Shown in pieces: positions 44,861 to 52,991 of a DNA stretch of 64,000 nt. Positions within the stretch are counted from its first letter, which is position 1; each line of letters opens with the position of its first letter. The stretch covers positions 2,314,001 to 2,378,000 of the forward strand of contig NZ_CP134605.1 in assembly GCF_031844685.1 (NCBI RefSeq), written 5' to 3'. Made by a program: the position numbers and the translations under genes. The notes beneath the pieces are model-generated. The model saw only the letters and a list, made by a program, of their open reading frames with translations, did not search any database and had not been told where the DNA came from. The DNA is from Streptomyces sp. ITFR-21 (lineage in GTDB: Bacteria; Actinomycetota; Actinomycetes; Streptomycetales; Streptomycetaceae).

Positions 44861-45765
44861 GCCTGCATCTCCTTGGTGACGTAGGTGCGGAGCCAGGTAC
44901 GGAAGTCGGGACCGAGGTCCTCGCGCTCGGCCGCCAACCGGACGATCGCCCGCAGGTAGTCACCCCGGTCACCCGTGTCGTACCGGCGCCCGGTGAACAC
45001 CACCCCGTGCACCGGACCACCGTCACCACCCCGCTCCGCCAGCACCTCCAACGCATCCGTCAACTGGATCTCCCCACCCCGCCCCGGACCCGTCCTCCGC
45101 AACACCCCGAACACCGCCGGATCCAGCACATACCGCCCGATCACCGCGAAAAGCGACGGAGCCGACCCCGCATCCGGCTTCTCCACCAACCCCGTCACCC
45201 GCACCACATCCCCCTCACCCGTCGGCACTATCGCCGCCGCCCCGTACAAATGGATCTGACCCGGATCCACCTCCGTCAACGCCACCACACTGCCCCCGTA
45301 CCGCCCCTGCACCGCGATCATCCGCGCCAACAACGGATCCCGCGGATCGATCAGGTCATCCCCCAACAACACCGCGAACGGCCGATCCCCCACATGCGGC
45401 TCCGCACACAACACCGCATGCCCCAACCCCCGCGGCGCCCCCTGCCGCACATAGTGCACCGTCGCCAGATCACTCGACTCCCGCACCCGCGCCAACCGCG
45501 ACGCATCCCCCTTACGCGTCAACGCCTCCTCCAACTCGTAGTTCCGGTCGAAGTGATCCTCCAACGGACGCTTGTTCCGCCCCGTGATCATCAGCACGTC
45601 CGACAACCCCGCCGCCACCGCCTCCTCCACCACATACTGGATCGCCGGCTTGTCCACCACCGGCAACATCTCCTTCGGCGTCGCCTTCGTCGCCGGCAGA
45701 AACCGGGTCCCCAGACCCGCCGCAGGAATAACAGCCTTGCTGATCCGAGGATGTGTGCGCGTCAT
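44857..45765 (-). CDS. galU: UTP--glucose-1-phosphate uridylyltransferase GalU
   Basis: Makes UDP-glucose, feeding the galE/galT pathway and cell-envelope glycans. The 302-aa protein has the nucleotide loop AVIPAAGLGTRFLPATKATPKEMLPVVDKP, LLGDDLIDP, VTGLVEKP and RYDTGDRGDYLRA. Wobble positions are strikingly G-ended from about 45,000 to 45,720 (GTG, GCG, GGG, TTG, and also GAT), unlike the C-ended codons of neighbours and of its own last 45 codons. ATG 45765 is preceded by TAGGGT at 7 bases, so the galU-moeA-moaC-mog transcript is probably leaderless. Confidence 0.96.
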   Translation of the reverse strand: MTRTHPRISKAVIPAAGLGTRFLPATKATPKEMLPVVDKPAIQYVVEEAVAAGLSDVLMITGRNKRPLEDHFDRNYELEEALTRKGDASRLARVRESSDLATVHYVRQGAPRGLGHAVLCAEPHVGDRPFAVLLGDDLIDPRDPLLARMIAVQGRYGGSVVALTEVDPGQIHLYGAAAIVPTGEGDVVRVTGLVEKPDAGSAPSLFAVIGRYVLDPAVFGVLRRTGPGRGGEIQLTDALEVLAERGGDGGPVHGVVFTGRRYDTGDRGDYLRAIVRLAAEREDLGPDFRTWLRTYVTKEMQA

Positions 45766-45772
45766 GCCGTGC

Positions 45773-45778
45773 ACCCTA
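45773..45778 (-). promoter_or_regulatory. -10 hexamer TAGGGT of galU (leaderless)
   Basis: TAGGGT ends 7 bases before the galU ATG on the minus strand, with no Shine-Dalgarno. It lies in the 72-base divergent gap shared with the 5-FTHF cyclo-ligase gene. Confidence 0.5.
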
Positions 45779-45837
45779 GCGGGCGTGTATGTGCGGAAGA
45801 TGAAAGACCGGGCGGTTGCGGCTGATAGGCAGCGGTT

Positions 45838-46440
45838 GTGGATGGTATGAACGAGACCCGCGCACACAAGGGAGCCCTGCGGGCGCGCCTGCTGGCGGCT
45901 CGGCGCGAGTTGACCGCCGACGAACGCCGGGCGGCCGGCGCGGCGCTGGCCAGGCGGGTACGCGACCTGCCGTCGCCGGCCGTTTTGCGGACCGTGGCGG
46001 CCTACGTGTCGACGGGCACCGAACCGGGCACCCCCGACCTGCTGGACGTCCTGCGTGAAACCGGCGCCCGGGTGCTGCTGCCGGTGCTGCTACCCGACAA
46101 CGACCTGGACTGGGCTGAATACGGCGGCCAGGAGGCCCTGGAACGCACCTCTCGCGGCCTGCTGGAGCCCACCGGACCCCGGCTCGGTCCGGATGCCGTG
46201 AGTGCGGCACAGGCCGTTCTGCTGCCGGGCCTCGCCGTGGACGCGCAAGGCGTACGCCTCGGACGCGGCGGCGGTTCGTACGACCGGGTCCTCGCCCGCC
46301 TGGAGGCGGCGGGGACTCACCCGCTGCTCGTCGTCGTGCTGTACGCGCACGAGGTGGTCGACACGGTTCCGCGGGAACCGCACGACCACCTCGTGGACGC
46401 GGTGGTGACTCCGGAAGGTGTACGGCACTTCCTCAGGTGA
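45838..46440 (+). CDS. 5-formyltetrahydrofolate cyclo-ligase
   Basis: Converts 5-formyl-THF to 5,10-methenyl-THF with ATP. The 200-aa protein has KGALRARLLAARRELT (ATP/folate-binding start), AAYVSTGTEPGTPDLL, and the family signature LGRGGGSYDRVLARLE, where most relatives read GxGGGYYDR. The start is GTG 45838 or the in-frame ATG 9 bases later. Divergent from galU, as in the mycobacterial Rv0992c/galU pair. Confidence 0.93.
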   Translation: MDGMNETRAHKGALRARLLAARRELTADERRAAGAALARRVRDLPSPAVLRTVAAYVSTGTEPGTPDLLDVLRETGARVLLPVLLPDNDLDWAEYGGQEALERTSRGLLEPTGPRLGPDAVSAAQAVLLPGLAVDAQGVRLGRGGGSYDRVLARLEAAGTHPLLVVVLYAHEVVDTVPREPHDHLVDAVVTPEGVRHFLR

Positions 46441-46518
46441 CAGGACACCGAGGAGGGGTACGCGGCGCGTTCCGGCACTTTTGGGGGGACGCGCTCGGGG
46501 CGCAGGCCCGGTCCCCTT

Positions 46519-49239
46519 CTACGGGGTGAGCGCCATCTTCGCCTTGGACGCCAGGTCGACCTGAGTGTCGGAGAAGTACCAGGGCAGCAGTTCCCCGGCC
46601 GCCCATTTGTCGGTCTGGTCGGTGTAGTGGGAGTTGTAGGCGTGACCTGACGCGCCGGTGAGGTTGATCCAGCGGGACTTGTCGAAGTCCTGGAGGTTCA
46701 CGATCATCCGCATCGAGGGCACCCAGTCGACGTCGTAGCCGCCCGCGGCGTTCCAGCCGGTGGCGTCCACTGCCGCCTCGCCGCCGCTGAGCTGCCAGGG
46801 GCCGCGGTTGAACACCCATTGGATGACACCGGGGCCGTCGGTGCCGAGCGTCTGGTTCTTCAGGTCCAGCTTGTGCAGCCGCCCCCAGCTCCAAGTGTCT
46901 ATGTCCTTGCCGAGCTTGGCGGTCAGCTCGTAGCGCGCGTCCTTCATCGCCTGGGCGAGAAGCTGGTCTCGGGTGCTGTGGTGGGCCTTGTCCGGGTCAC
47001 CGCTGAAGAAGGCAGTCGTGGACATCGTCCACCATGGGCTGTCGGGCTTGTTGAGGATGTCGCGAACCACCTCGAACCAGCGGTCGCCACCGTCCGGCTG
47101 CGCCTCGGCAGCATCGCGCTCGCCGCATTCCTGGACGGCGGGGTCCTTGCCGTCGAGGTTGTCAACGGGGCCGGTCTCGCCCACGGGCAGCACCCTTAGG
47201 CACTGGCCCTTGGGGCGCAGTTCCTTGGGTAGTTTGTTTCCGAAGGCAAGCTTGAGGATGTTGCGCCAGACCGCGTTGAAGTAGGCGGCTGCCGCCGAGT
47301 CGGAATCCTGCTTGTAGTCCCAGCCGTCGAGCAGCTGCTGCGCCTGGCGGACGTAGTCTCCCTTGTCGCCCTTTATGTCGATGTTCTGGAGATAGGGCAC
47401 CAGAAGGCGGGCGATCTCGCTGCTGTCGTCGTTCTGCATGGACTGCATGTCGTCCATGGAGATCTTCCCGTTGTCTTTGGTCTTGGACGCGATCAAGCTG
47501 TTGATCCGCTGGCTGCGCGTGCCGTAGCCCCAGTCCTCGGTCAGAAGATAGGGGTATTTGCTCTGGTCGATGACGGCCTGGTTGGCGGTGACGATGTAGC
47601 CGCGCGGCGGGTTGTACTCGTAGGGCATCGCCGTGAACGGGATGTAGCCGGTCCACTTGTAGCGCGAGTCCCAGCCGGGCACGGGATAGGTGCCGTCGTC
47701 GCCCTGGGAACGGATCGGAACCTGGCCGGGCGCCTGGTAGCCGATGTTTCCCCTGGTGTCGGCGTAGATCAGGTTCTGCGACGGTACGGCGAAGTCAGCG
47801 GCGCCGGCCTGGAAGGACTTGAAGTCCGTCGCCTTGTCCAGCTCGAAGACGGCGTCCATCGTCTTCGAGGGGGTGAGGGCCGTCCATTTCAAGGCGACCG
47901 CGTAACCACTGTTCACACCGCCCGGCGGATCGGTGACCGGCGCGGCCTGGCCGACGTCCCTGATCTCGTCGCTACGGTCGGAGATGATCGGACCATCGTT
48001 CTTGGTCTCACGAACGGTGATCGTACGATCCTGCCCGCCGGCGACCTTGATCGTCTCCTTGCGGGTCGTGAAGGGCACCTGCTTGCCGTCGTACAGGTAG
48101 GTGTTCGCGGTGACCTTCTCCAGGTACAGGTCGGTCACGTCCGCGCCGAGGTTGGTCATGCCCCAGGCGATGTTCTGGTTGTGACCGATGATGACGCCCG
48201 GCATCCCCGAGAAGGTGTAGCCGGCGACATCGTAGGGGCAGGCCGCGCTGACCGTGCGGCAGTGCAGGCCCATCTGGTACCAGAGCGAGGGCAGCTGTGG
48301 CGCCAGGTGCGGATCGTTGGCGAGCAGCGGCTTACCGGTCGTCGTGTATTTGCCGGCGACGACCCAGGAGTTGGAGCCGATACCGCTGCCAGACGGCCCG
48401 AGGAGTGCCGGCATTTGGTCGATGATCTGACTGATGCCGGAAAGCTGCGCGTCGACGGTGCCGTTGAGTCCCTGCGGTTCACTCCCGTCGGCCTGCTCGT
48501 ACTGTTCGGTGGCCTGATCGACGGTACCGGGGTCGACGATGATCGGAAGATTGCGGTCATACGGATACGCGGGGTACAGCTGCTTGATCTGCGTCTGGCT
48601 GAGGCGGCTGGTCATCAGGGCGCGGTCGATCTCGTCCTCCATGTTGCCGCGCAGGTCCCAGGCCATCGCCTTGAGCCAGGCGACGGAATCGACCGGCGTC
48701 CAAGGCTGCGGTTTGTAGTTGTTGGCGAACGACAGGGCGGCATACTCCAGGGAGAGCGCGGCGCCGCTGTGGTCCTTCAGGTACGCGTTGACGCCGTCGG
48801 TGTACGCCTGCAGGTATGCCTTGGTGGCGGGGTCGAGCTTGGTGTCCCACTCCTGCTGCGCGATGCCGTGCCAGTTGAGGGTGCGCAAAAAGGCGTCGGT
48901 CTCCACCTGGCTCTTGCCGAACATCTCCGACAGCCGGCCGGAGGTGAGGTGGCGGCGGACGTCCATCTCGTAGAAGCGGTCCTGGGCCTGCACGTACCCC
49001 TGGGCACGGAAGAGGTCCTCGGGGGTGTCGGCGTAGATCTGCGGGATTCCGTTGGCGTCACGTTTGACGTCGACCGGGGCCGACAGCCCCTTGAGTCTCA
49101 GCGAGCCCGTGGTCTGCGGGAAGGAGGATCGCACGGTGCTGACGCTCCAGTACGACCCGTATCCGATGCCCACCACGAGCACTAGCGCCAACGTGATCAC
49201 GATGAGGCGTACGCGGCGGGGTTTCTTCCGTGCGGGCAT
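46519..49239 (-). CDS. Penicillin acylase family (Ntn-hydrolase) amidase, membrane-anchored
   Basis: A 906-aa precursor. An N-terminal anchor (VRLIVITLALVLVVGIGYGSYW) follows a basic PARKKPRR stretch. The alpha-subunit region contains IPQIYADTPEDLFRAQGYVQAQDRFYEMD. The autocatalytic cleavage site and nucleophile Ser lie at GSGIGSNSWVVAGKYT (about 300), and the beta-subunit has NDPHLAPQLPSLWYQ, HNQNIAWGMTN and the late Asn/Asp-rich GASGHAYNSHYTDQTDKW. Family members cleave acyl amides such as beta-lactam side chains or acyl-homoserine lactones; the substrate here is unknown. ATG 49239 has AAGGA 5 bases upstream. Convergent with the cyclo-ligase gene. Confidence 0.93.
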   Translation of the reverse strand: MPARKKPRRVRLIVITLALVLVVGIGYGSYWSVSTVRSSFPQTTGSLRLKGLSAPVDVKRDANGIPQIYADTPEDLFRAQGYVQAQDRFYEMDVRRHLTSGRLSEMFGKSQVETDAFLRTLNWHGIAQQEWDTKLDPATKAYLQAYTDGVNAYLKDHSGAALSLEYAALSFANNYKPQPWTPVDSVAWLKAMAWDLRGNMEDEIDRALMTSRLSQTQIKQLYPAYPYDRNLPIIVDPGTVDQATEQYEQADGSEPQGLNGTVDAQLSGISQIIDQMPALLGPSGSGIGSNSWVVAGKYTTTGKPLLANDPHLAPQLPSLWYQMGLHCRTVSAACPYDVAGYTFSGMPGVIIGHNQNIAWGMTNLGADVTDLYLEKVTANTYLYDGKQVPFTTRKETIKVAGGQDRTITVRETKNDGPIISDRSDEIRDVGQAAPVTDPPGGVNSGYAVALKWTALTPSKTMDAVFELDKATDFKSFQAGAADFAVPSQNLIYADTRGNIGYQAPGQVPIRSQGDDGTYPVPGWDSRYKWTGYIPFTAMPYEYNPPRGYIVTANQAVIDQSKYPYLLTEDWGYGTRSQRINSLIASKTKDNGKISMDDMQSMQNDDSSEIARLLVPYLQNIDIKGDKGDYVRQAQQLLDGWDYKQDSDSAAAAYFNAVWRNILKLAFGNKLPKELRPKGQCLRVLPVGETGPVDNLDGKDPAVQECGERDAAEAQPDGGDRWFEVVRDILNKPDSPWWTMSTTAFFSGDPDKAHHSTRDQLLAQAMKDARYELTAKLGKDIDTWSWGRLHKLDLKNQTLGTDGPGVIQWVFNRGPWQLSGGEAAVDATGWNAAGGYDVDWVPSMRMIVNLQDFDKSRWINLTGASGHAYNSHYTDQTDKWAAGELLPWYFSDTQVDLASKAKMALTP

Positions 49240-49376
49240 CGCTGTCCTTCGAGGGGCAGGGCGGACCAGGTGATCAAGTGCTCGTTGTGCAAGGGCAACC
49301 ATAGGCGTACGCCCCACGCGCCCAGGACGCGGCGTCCGGGTGGCGGGCCGGGGGACCGCTGATCGTCAAGAGAGGG

Positions 49377-49422
49377 TAAAATGTTAGATAAGGCAATGAA
49401 GTTGAAAGGACCGGGCCCCTGA
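49377..49422 (+). promoter_or_regulatory. AT-rich leader of the antiporter: -10-like TAAAAT, overlapping mini-ORF, strong RBS
   Basis: TAAAAT (49377-49382) is a near-consensus -10. Overlapping it, ATG 49381 preceded by GAGAGGG opens a 13-codon ORF (MLDKAMKLKGPGP) whose second codon is the rare TTA and whose TGA (49420-49422) overlaps the antiporter's CTG start as CTGA. GAAAGGA (49404-49410) is the antiporter's Shine-Dalgarno, 8 bases before CTG 49419. Either a simple promoter/RBS or a coupled leader peptide; the two readings conflict because the -10 would start transcription inside the mini-ORF. Confidence 0.55.
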
Positions 49423-50912
49423 CTGTTCACCACCTGAACGAGATCCTCTTGATCGGCGCCGCGGTGCTCCTGGTCGCGGTCGTCGCCGTCCGGCTGGCCT
49501 CGCGCAGCGGCCTGCCGACCCTGCTCATCTACCTCGGCATCGGCGTCGCCATCGGACAGGACGGCCTGTTCGGCTTCACCTTCGACAATGTCCAGCTCAC
49601 ACAGGTACTCGGGTACGCGGCACTGGTCGTGATTCTCGCCGAGGGCGGGCTCGGCACCAAGTGGCACGAGATCAAACCGGTGGTGCCGGCCGCCGCCGTG
49701 CTGTCCACGATCGGCCTGTTGGTGAGCGTGCTCATCACCGCGGGTGCGGGGCACTACCTGGTGGGGCTGGAGTGGCGGCAGGCACTGATCATCGGGGCGG
49801 TGGTGTCCTCCACGGACGCAGCCGCGGTGTTCTCGGTACTGCGGAACGTCTCGCTGCCCAAGCGAGTGACCGGTGTACTGGAGGCGGAATCGGGCTTCAA
49901 CGACGCTCCTGTGGTGATCCTGGTAGTCGCTTTCTCCAGCGCCGGCCCCGTAGCGCACTGGTACACGCTGCTCGGACAGATTCCTCTGGAGTTGGCGATC
50001 GGGACGGGCATCGGTGTCGCGGTCGGCTGGCTGGGCGCCTACGGACTCAAGCGTCTGGCGCTGCCCGCCTCGGGCCTGTATCCGATCGCCGTGATGGCCA
50101 TCGCCGTGCTCGCATATGCGGCGGGGGCCACGGCCCACGGTTCGGGCTTCCTCGCGGTCTACGTCGCCTCCCTTGTGCTGGGCAATGCGAAGCTGCCGCA
50201 CCGCCCCGCCACCCGGGGTTTCGCCGAGGGGCTCGGATGGATCGCACAGATCGGACTTTTCGTGCTGCTGGGTCTTCTTGTCACACCGCACGAGCTGGGT
50301 GACGACATTCTGCCCGCCATTGTCATCGGGCTCTTCCTCACCCTGGTCGCGCGCCCGGTGTCCGTACTGGCCAGTTTGTTGCCCTTCCGCATCCCATGGC
50401 GTGATCAGGCACTGTTGTCGTGGGCGGGGCTGCGGGGTGCGGTGCCGATCGTGCTCGCGACCATCCCCATGGTGGCCGGGGTCGACGACAGCGAGCGCAT
50501 CTTCAATATCGTCTTCGTACTGGTGATCATTTACACCTTGGTACAAGGCCCGACGCTGCCGTGGGCCGCGAAGTCACTCGACCTGGGCACCGGCGACGAA
50601 CGCGGTGCCGCCGACCTCGGCATCGAGTCGGCGCCCCTGGAACGCCTCCAAGGGCACCTGCTCTCTGTCGCCATTACGGAGCGCTCTCGTATGCACGGCG
50701 TCGAGGTCGACGAACTGCGACTGCCTCCGGGTGCCGCCGTCACCCTGGTGGTACGAGCGGGGGCCAGTTTCGTACCGCTGCCGACTACCATGCTTCAGCA
50801 TGGTGACGAGTTGCTCGTCGTCACGACGGACCCCGTACGTGATGCCGCCGAGAACCGACTGCGGGCGGTAGGACGCGGCGGCAAGCTCGCCGGATGGCTG
50901 GGAAGCCCGTGA
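49419..50912 (+). CDS. K+/H+ (or Na+/H+) antiporter, CPA1/NhaP2 type with C-terminal RCK domain; CTG start
   Basis: A 497-aa secondary transporter with about 12 TMs (from IGAAVLLVAVVAVRLASR). The CPA1 core includes SSTDAAAVFSVLRNV and EAESGFNDAPVVILVV, the conserved ion-binding Asp pair region. The TrkA-C/RCK_C domain at 405-490 (RSRMHGVEVDELRLPPGAAVTLVV) is typical of NhaP2/CvrA potassium-proton antiporters. No ATG/GTG/TTG lies between the in-frame TAA (49389) and TTG 49449. CTG 49419 gives LTVHHLNEILLIGAAV, matching the N-terminus I recall for homologues, and sits 8 bases after GAAAGGA, so I take CTG as the start. Confidence 0.88.
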   Translation: MTVHHLNEILLIGAAVLLVAVVAVRLASRSGLPTLLIYLGIGVAIGQDGLFGFTFDNVQLTQVLGYAALVVILAEGGLGTKWHEIKPVVPAAAVLSTIGLLVSVLITAGAGHYLVGLEWRQALIIGAVVSSTDAAAVFSVLRNVSLPKRVTGVLEAESGFNDAPVVILVVAFSSAGPVAHWYTLLGQIPLELAIGTGIGVAVGWLGAYGLKRLALPASGLYPIAVMAIAVLAYAAGATAHGSGFLAVYVASLVLGNAKLPHRPATRGFAEGLGWIAQIGLFVLLGLLVTPHELGDDILPAIVIGLFLTLVARPVSVLASLLPFRIPWRDQALLSWAGLRGAVPIVLATIPMVAGVDDSERIFNIVFVLVIIYTLVQGPTLPWAAKSLDLGTGDERGAADLGIESAPLERLQGHLLSVAITERSRMHGVEVDELRLPPGAAVTLVVRAGASFVPLPTTMLQHGDELLVVTTDPVRDAAENRLRAVGRGGKLAGWLGSP

Positions 50913-51404
50913 GTACCCACTGGAGTGGTTCGGCCACCGCAGGGCGTTTGATCGGATACAAGATCACGCACGCTGAACGGGTGCCCGTCGGACACGCCGT
51001 CTGCTTGGCATCGGGTCGGCCGGTTGGCCGTCGTGCCGGGCGAAAGCCTTCGGCGTAACGGCGTGGGAGTACGCACGCACGTGCTACCAGGCGGCAGAAG
51101 GTTCCCGCTACGACGCCCAAGGTGCGCGTTGGTCGTGCAAGCACGCGGGCGACCTCCTGAGGATGGAAGCCGGCTTTTCGGTAGTTGCCGCGTACTCCTG
51201 ACGCATGGGTACCGCTGCTTCGTGGCTTCACCGCGGGCTGCCCCTTGATCAGGACGCTCGTACCGGTCACAAGCGGGCTTCACAGTGCCGGCCGGCAGTG
51301 CGACCCTTGCCCCGGTGGGCTCGCGGGACTGCGGGGCGGCCGGTTCCTCGGTTCGCGCGAGGTGGCCGCCGCGGGTGTGATCGGTCACCGTTAGCCGGTC
51401 GCGG
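50913..51404. other. Gene-free interval after the antiporter
   Basis: About 490 bases with moderate GC and no ORF showing coding wobble bias on either strand; the long minus-strand ORF 50795-51430 is Pro/Arg/Thr-rich and overlaps the antiporter. No hairpin or repeat stood out. It may be decayed sequence upstream of the CIRCE promoter. Confidence 0.5.
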
Positions 51405-51469
51405 TGGACTGACGGCGGGAAATACTGCACTATTGAGCGTCGTTAGCACTCAATGAGTGAGAGTGCCAG
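51405..51469 (+). promoter_or_regulatory. FmdB promoter with a CIRCE (HrcA) operator
   Basis: TGGACT (51405-51410), 17 bases, CACTAT (51428-51433) forms a promoter with an expected start near 51440. Immediately after it, TTAGCACTC-N9-GAGTGCCAG (51443-51469) matches the CIRCE element TTAGCACTC-N9-GAGTGCTAA with a perfect left arm, perfect spacing, and the first six bases of the right arm correct. HrcA bound here would block transcription at normal temperature. The right arm runs into the Shine-Dalgarno. Confidence 0.82.
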
Positions 51470-51478
51470 GAGGAGCAA

Positions 51479-51820
51479 GTGCCGACGTACCAGTACCAGT
51501 GCACCGAGTGCGGCGAGGCCCTTGAGGCGGTGCAGAAGTTCACCGACGACGCACTGACCGAGTGCCCCAATTGCGGTGGACGCCTGCGCAAGGTCTTCTC
51601 GGCGGTGGGCGTGGTCTTCAAGGGGTCCGGTTTCTATCGGACCGACAGTCGCGGTTCGTCGTCGAGCAGCGCTCCCGCGACCAAGAGCAGCAGCGGCTCG
51701 GACCACAAGTCCTCCGACAGCAGCAGCACGTCGTCGGACGGCGCGTCCGGATCGTCAGCGTCGGGCGGCTCATCGTCGTCCAACGGTGCGTCGTCGCCCA
51801 GCAGCACGTCGGCGGCCTGA
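51479..51820 (+). CDS. FmdB-family zinc-ribbon protein (Ruc/Rv0991c-like chaperone)
   Basis: A 113-aa protein. The N-terminal zinc ribbon MPTYQYQCTECGEALEAVQKF...CPNCGGRLRKVF (four Cys) is the FmdB/CxxC regulatory domain. A long Ser-rich disordered tail follows (about 55-113). M. tuberculosis Rv0991c (Ruc), a redox-activated chaperone under HrcA control, has the same domain plus disordered tail and the same gene neighbourhood (galU, moeA, 5-FTHF ligase); orthology is inferred. GTG 51479 has AGGAGG just upstream; the CIRCE operator covers the leader. Confidence 0.88.
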   Translation: MPTYQYQCTECGEALEAVQKFTDDALTECPNCGGRLRKVFSAVGVVFKGSGFYRTDSRGSSSSSAPATKSSSGSDHKSSDSSSTSSDGASGSSASGGSSSSNGASSPSSTSAA

Positions 51821-51860
51821 CTGTCGTTTCGGCCCTCCCCCGGGCGGCCGAGGATCTACG

Positions 51861-51889
51861 AGCCCCCGCCGTTTTCGCCGGCGGGGGTT
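51861..51889 (+). terminator. Hairpin terminator after the FmdB gene
   Basis: CCCCCGCCG (51863-51871) pairs with CGGCGGGGG (51879-51887) around TTTTCGC, extended by G-T and A-T pairs and followed by TTC. It lies 40 bases past the stop. Confidence 0.8.
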
Positions 51890-51911
51890 CGTCGTGTTCC
51901 CGGGTTCCGAT

Positions 51912-51917
51912 TAGGGT
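51912..51917 (+). promoter_or_regulatory. -10 hexamer TAGGGT of mtnP (leaderless)
   Basis: TAGGGT ends 7 bases before ATG 51925, the same hexamer and spacing as galU, with no Shine-Dalgarno. Confidence 0.5.
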
Positions 51918-51924
51918 GATCGCC

Positions 51925-52776
51925 ATGGTTGAGAGTGATGATGTGGCACGGGCCGAGATCGGCGTCATCGGCGGGTCGGGGTTCTACTCGTTCCTCGATG
52001 ACGTCACTGAAATCACGGTCGACACTCCTTACGGCCCGCCTAGCGACTCGCTGTTCCTGGGTGACGTGGGTGGCCGCCGGATCGCTTTTCTCCCCCGCCA
52101 CGGCCGCAGGCACCACTTGCCGCCGCACAAGATCAACTACCGCGCCAATCTGTGGGCACTCGCCTCCGTCGGAGCGCGCCAGGTTCTCGGTCCCTGCGCG
52201 GTCGGCGGCCTGCGCGCGGAGTACGGGCCCGGCACCCTCCTCGTACCGGACCAACTGGTGGACCGTACGAAGTCTCGGACCCAGTCGTACTTCGACGGCG
52301 AGGCCAGGCTCGACGGCCAGGTACCCAACGTGGCTCACGCGACGTTCGCCGACCCGTACTGTCCGGTGGGGCGTCGGGCAGCCGTGGACACCGCCCGGTC
52401 AGGCGGCTGGGAGGCGGTGGACGGCGGCACGCTGGTCGTGATCGAGGGGCCGCGCTTCTCCACCCGCGCGGAGTCCCTGTGGCATGCGGCGCAGGGGTGG
52501 TCGGTGGTGGGTATGACCGGTCACCCGGAGGCAGTCCTCGCCCGCGAACTGGGACTTTGCTATACGTCGCTGACGCTGGTGACCGATCTGGACGCGGGTG
52601 CCGACACCGGCGAGGGCGTATCGCACGAAGAGGTCCTGGAGGTCTTCGCCGCGAACGTCGGCAGGATGCGCGATGTGCTCTTCGACGTGGTCCGTGCCCT
52701 GCCGGACGACAGCAAGCGGGACTGCCTCTGCATGAATGCGCTCGGCGGCCAGAAGACCGGGATCGCCCTGCCGTAG
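51925..52776 (+). CDS. mtnP: S-methyl-5'-thioadenosine phosphorylase
   Basis: Phosphorolyses MTA to adenine and 5-methylthioribose-1-phosphate in methionine salvage. The 283-aa PNP-family protein has GVIGGSGFYSFLDD (phosphate loop), FLPRHGRRHHLPPHKINYRANLWAL, GPRFSTRAESLWHAAQGWSVVGMTGHPEAVLARELGLCY with the substrate Met, and LVTDLDAG. The start was chosen by the leaderless -10. An inosine-specific MTIP activity is an alternative that sequence alone does not exclude. Confidence 0.93.
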   Translation: MVESDDVARAEIGVIGGSGFYSFLDDVTEITVDTPYGPPSDSLFLGDVGGRRIAFLPRHGRRHHLPPHKINYRANLWALASVGARQVLGPCAVGGLRAEYGPGTLLVPDQLVDRTKSRTQSYFDGEARLDGQVPNVAHATFADPYCPVGRRAAVDTARSGGWEAVDGGTLVVIEGPRFSTRAESLWHAAQGWSVVGMTGHPEAVLARELGLCYTSLTLVTDLDAGADTGEGVSHEEVLEVFAANVGRMRDVLFDVVRALPDDSKRDCLCMNALGGQKTGIALP

Positions 52777-52890
52777 CGATGTCGGACTACCACCCTCCGA
52801 GAACCTGACGGCCCCCGTATATCCCCTCCGAAACCCCGGTTCAAGCCGTCACTCACTCGTTGGAGTGGCCGCGCTTTCCGTAGCCATGAG

Positions 52891-52899
52891 TTATCCACA
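52891..52899 (+). promoter_or_regulatory. DnaA box TTATCCACA
   Basis: An exact E. coli-type DnaA box in the 215-base gap between mtnP and the RcpC-like gene. It is single, so its role is uncertain. Confidence 0.45.
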
Positions 52900-52991
52900 G
52901 GGCTTTCGGCGCGATATCGCCGAGATGAGCGATGGTGGATGCGCCGACCGGTCCGCGGTCGACTTCCATCCACGTCAGGCGGTGTCTCGTC

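Noticed and set aside
46441..46518. Terminator between the cyclo-ligase and penicillin acylase genes
   Set aside because: Only a loose 6-bp GCGCGT/ACGCGC pairing was found; too weak to list.
50795..51430. 211-aa minus-strand ORF after the antiporter
   Set aside because: Pro/Arg/Thr-rich, overlaps the antiporter's 3' end and shows no wobble bias.
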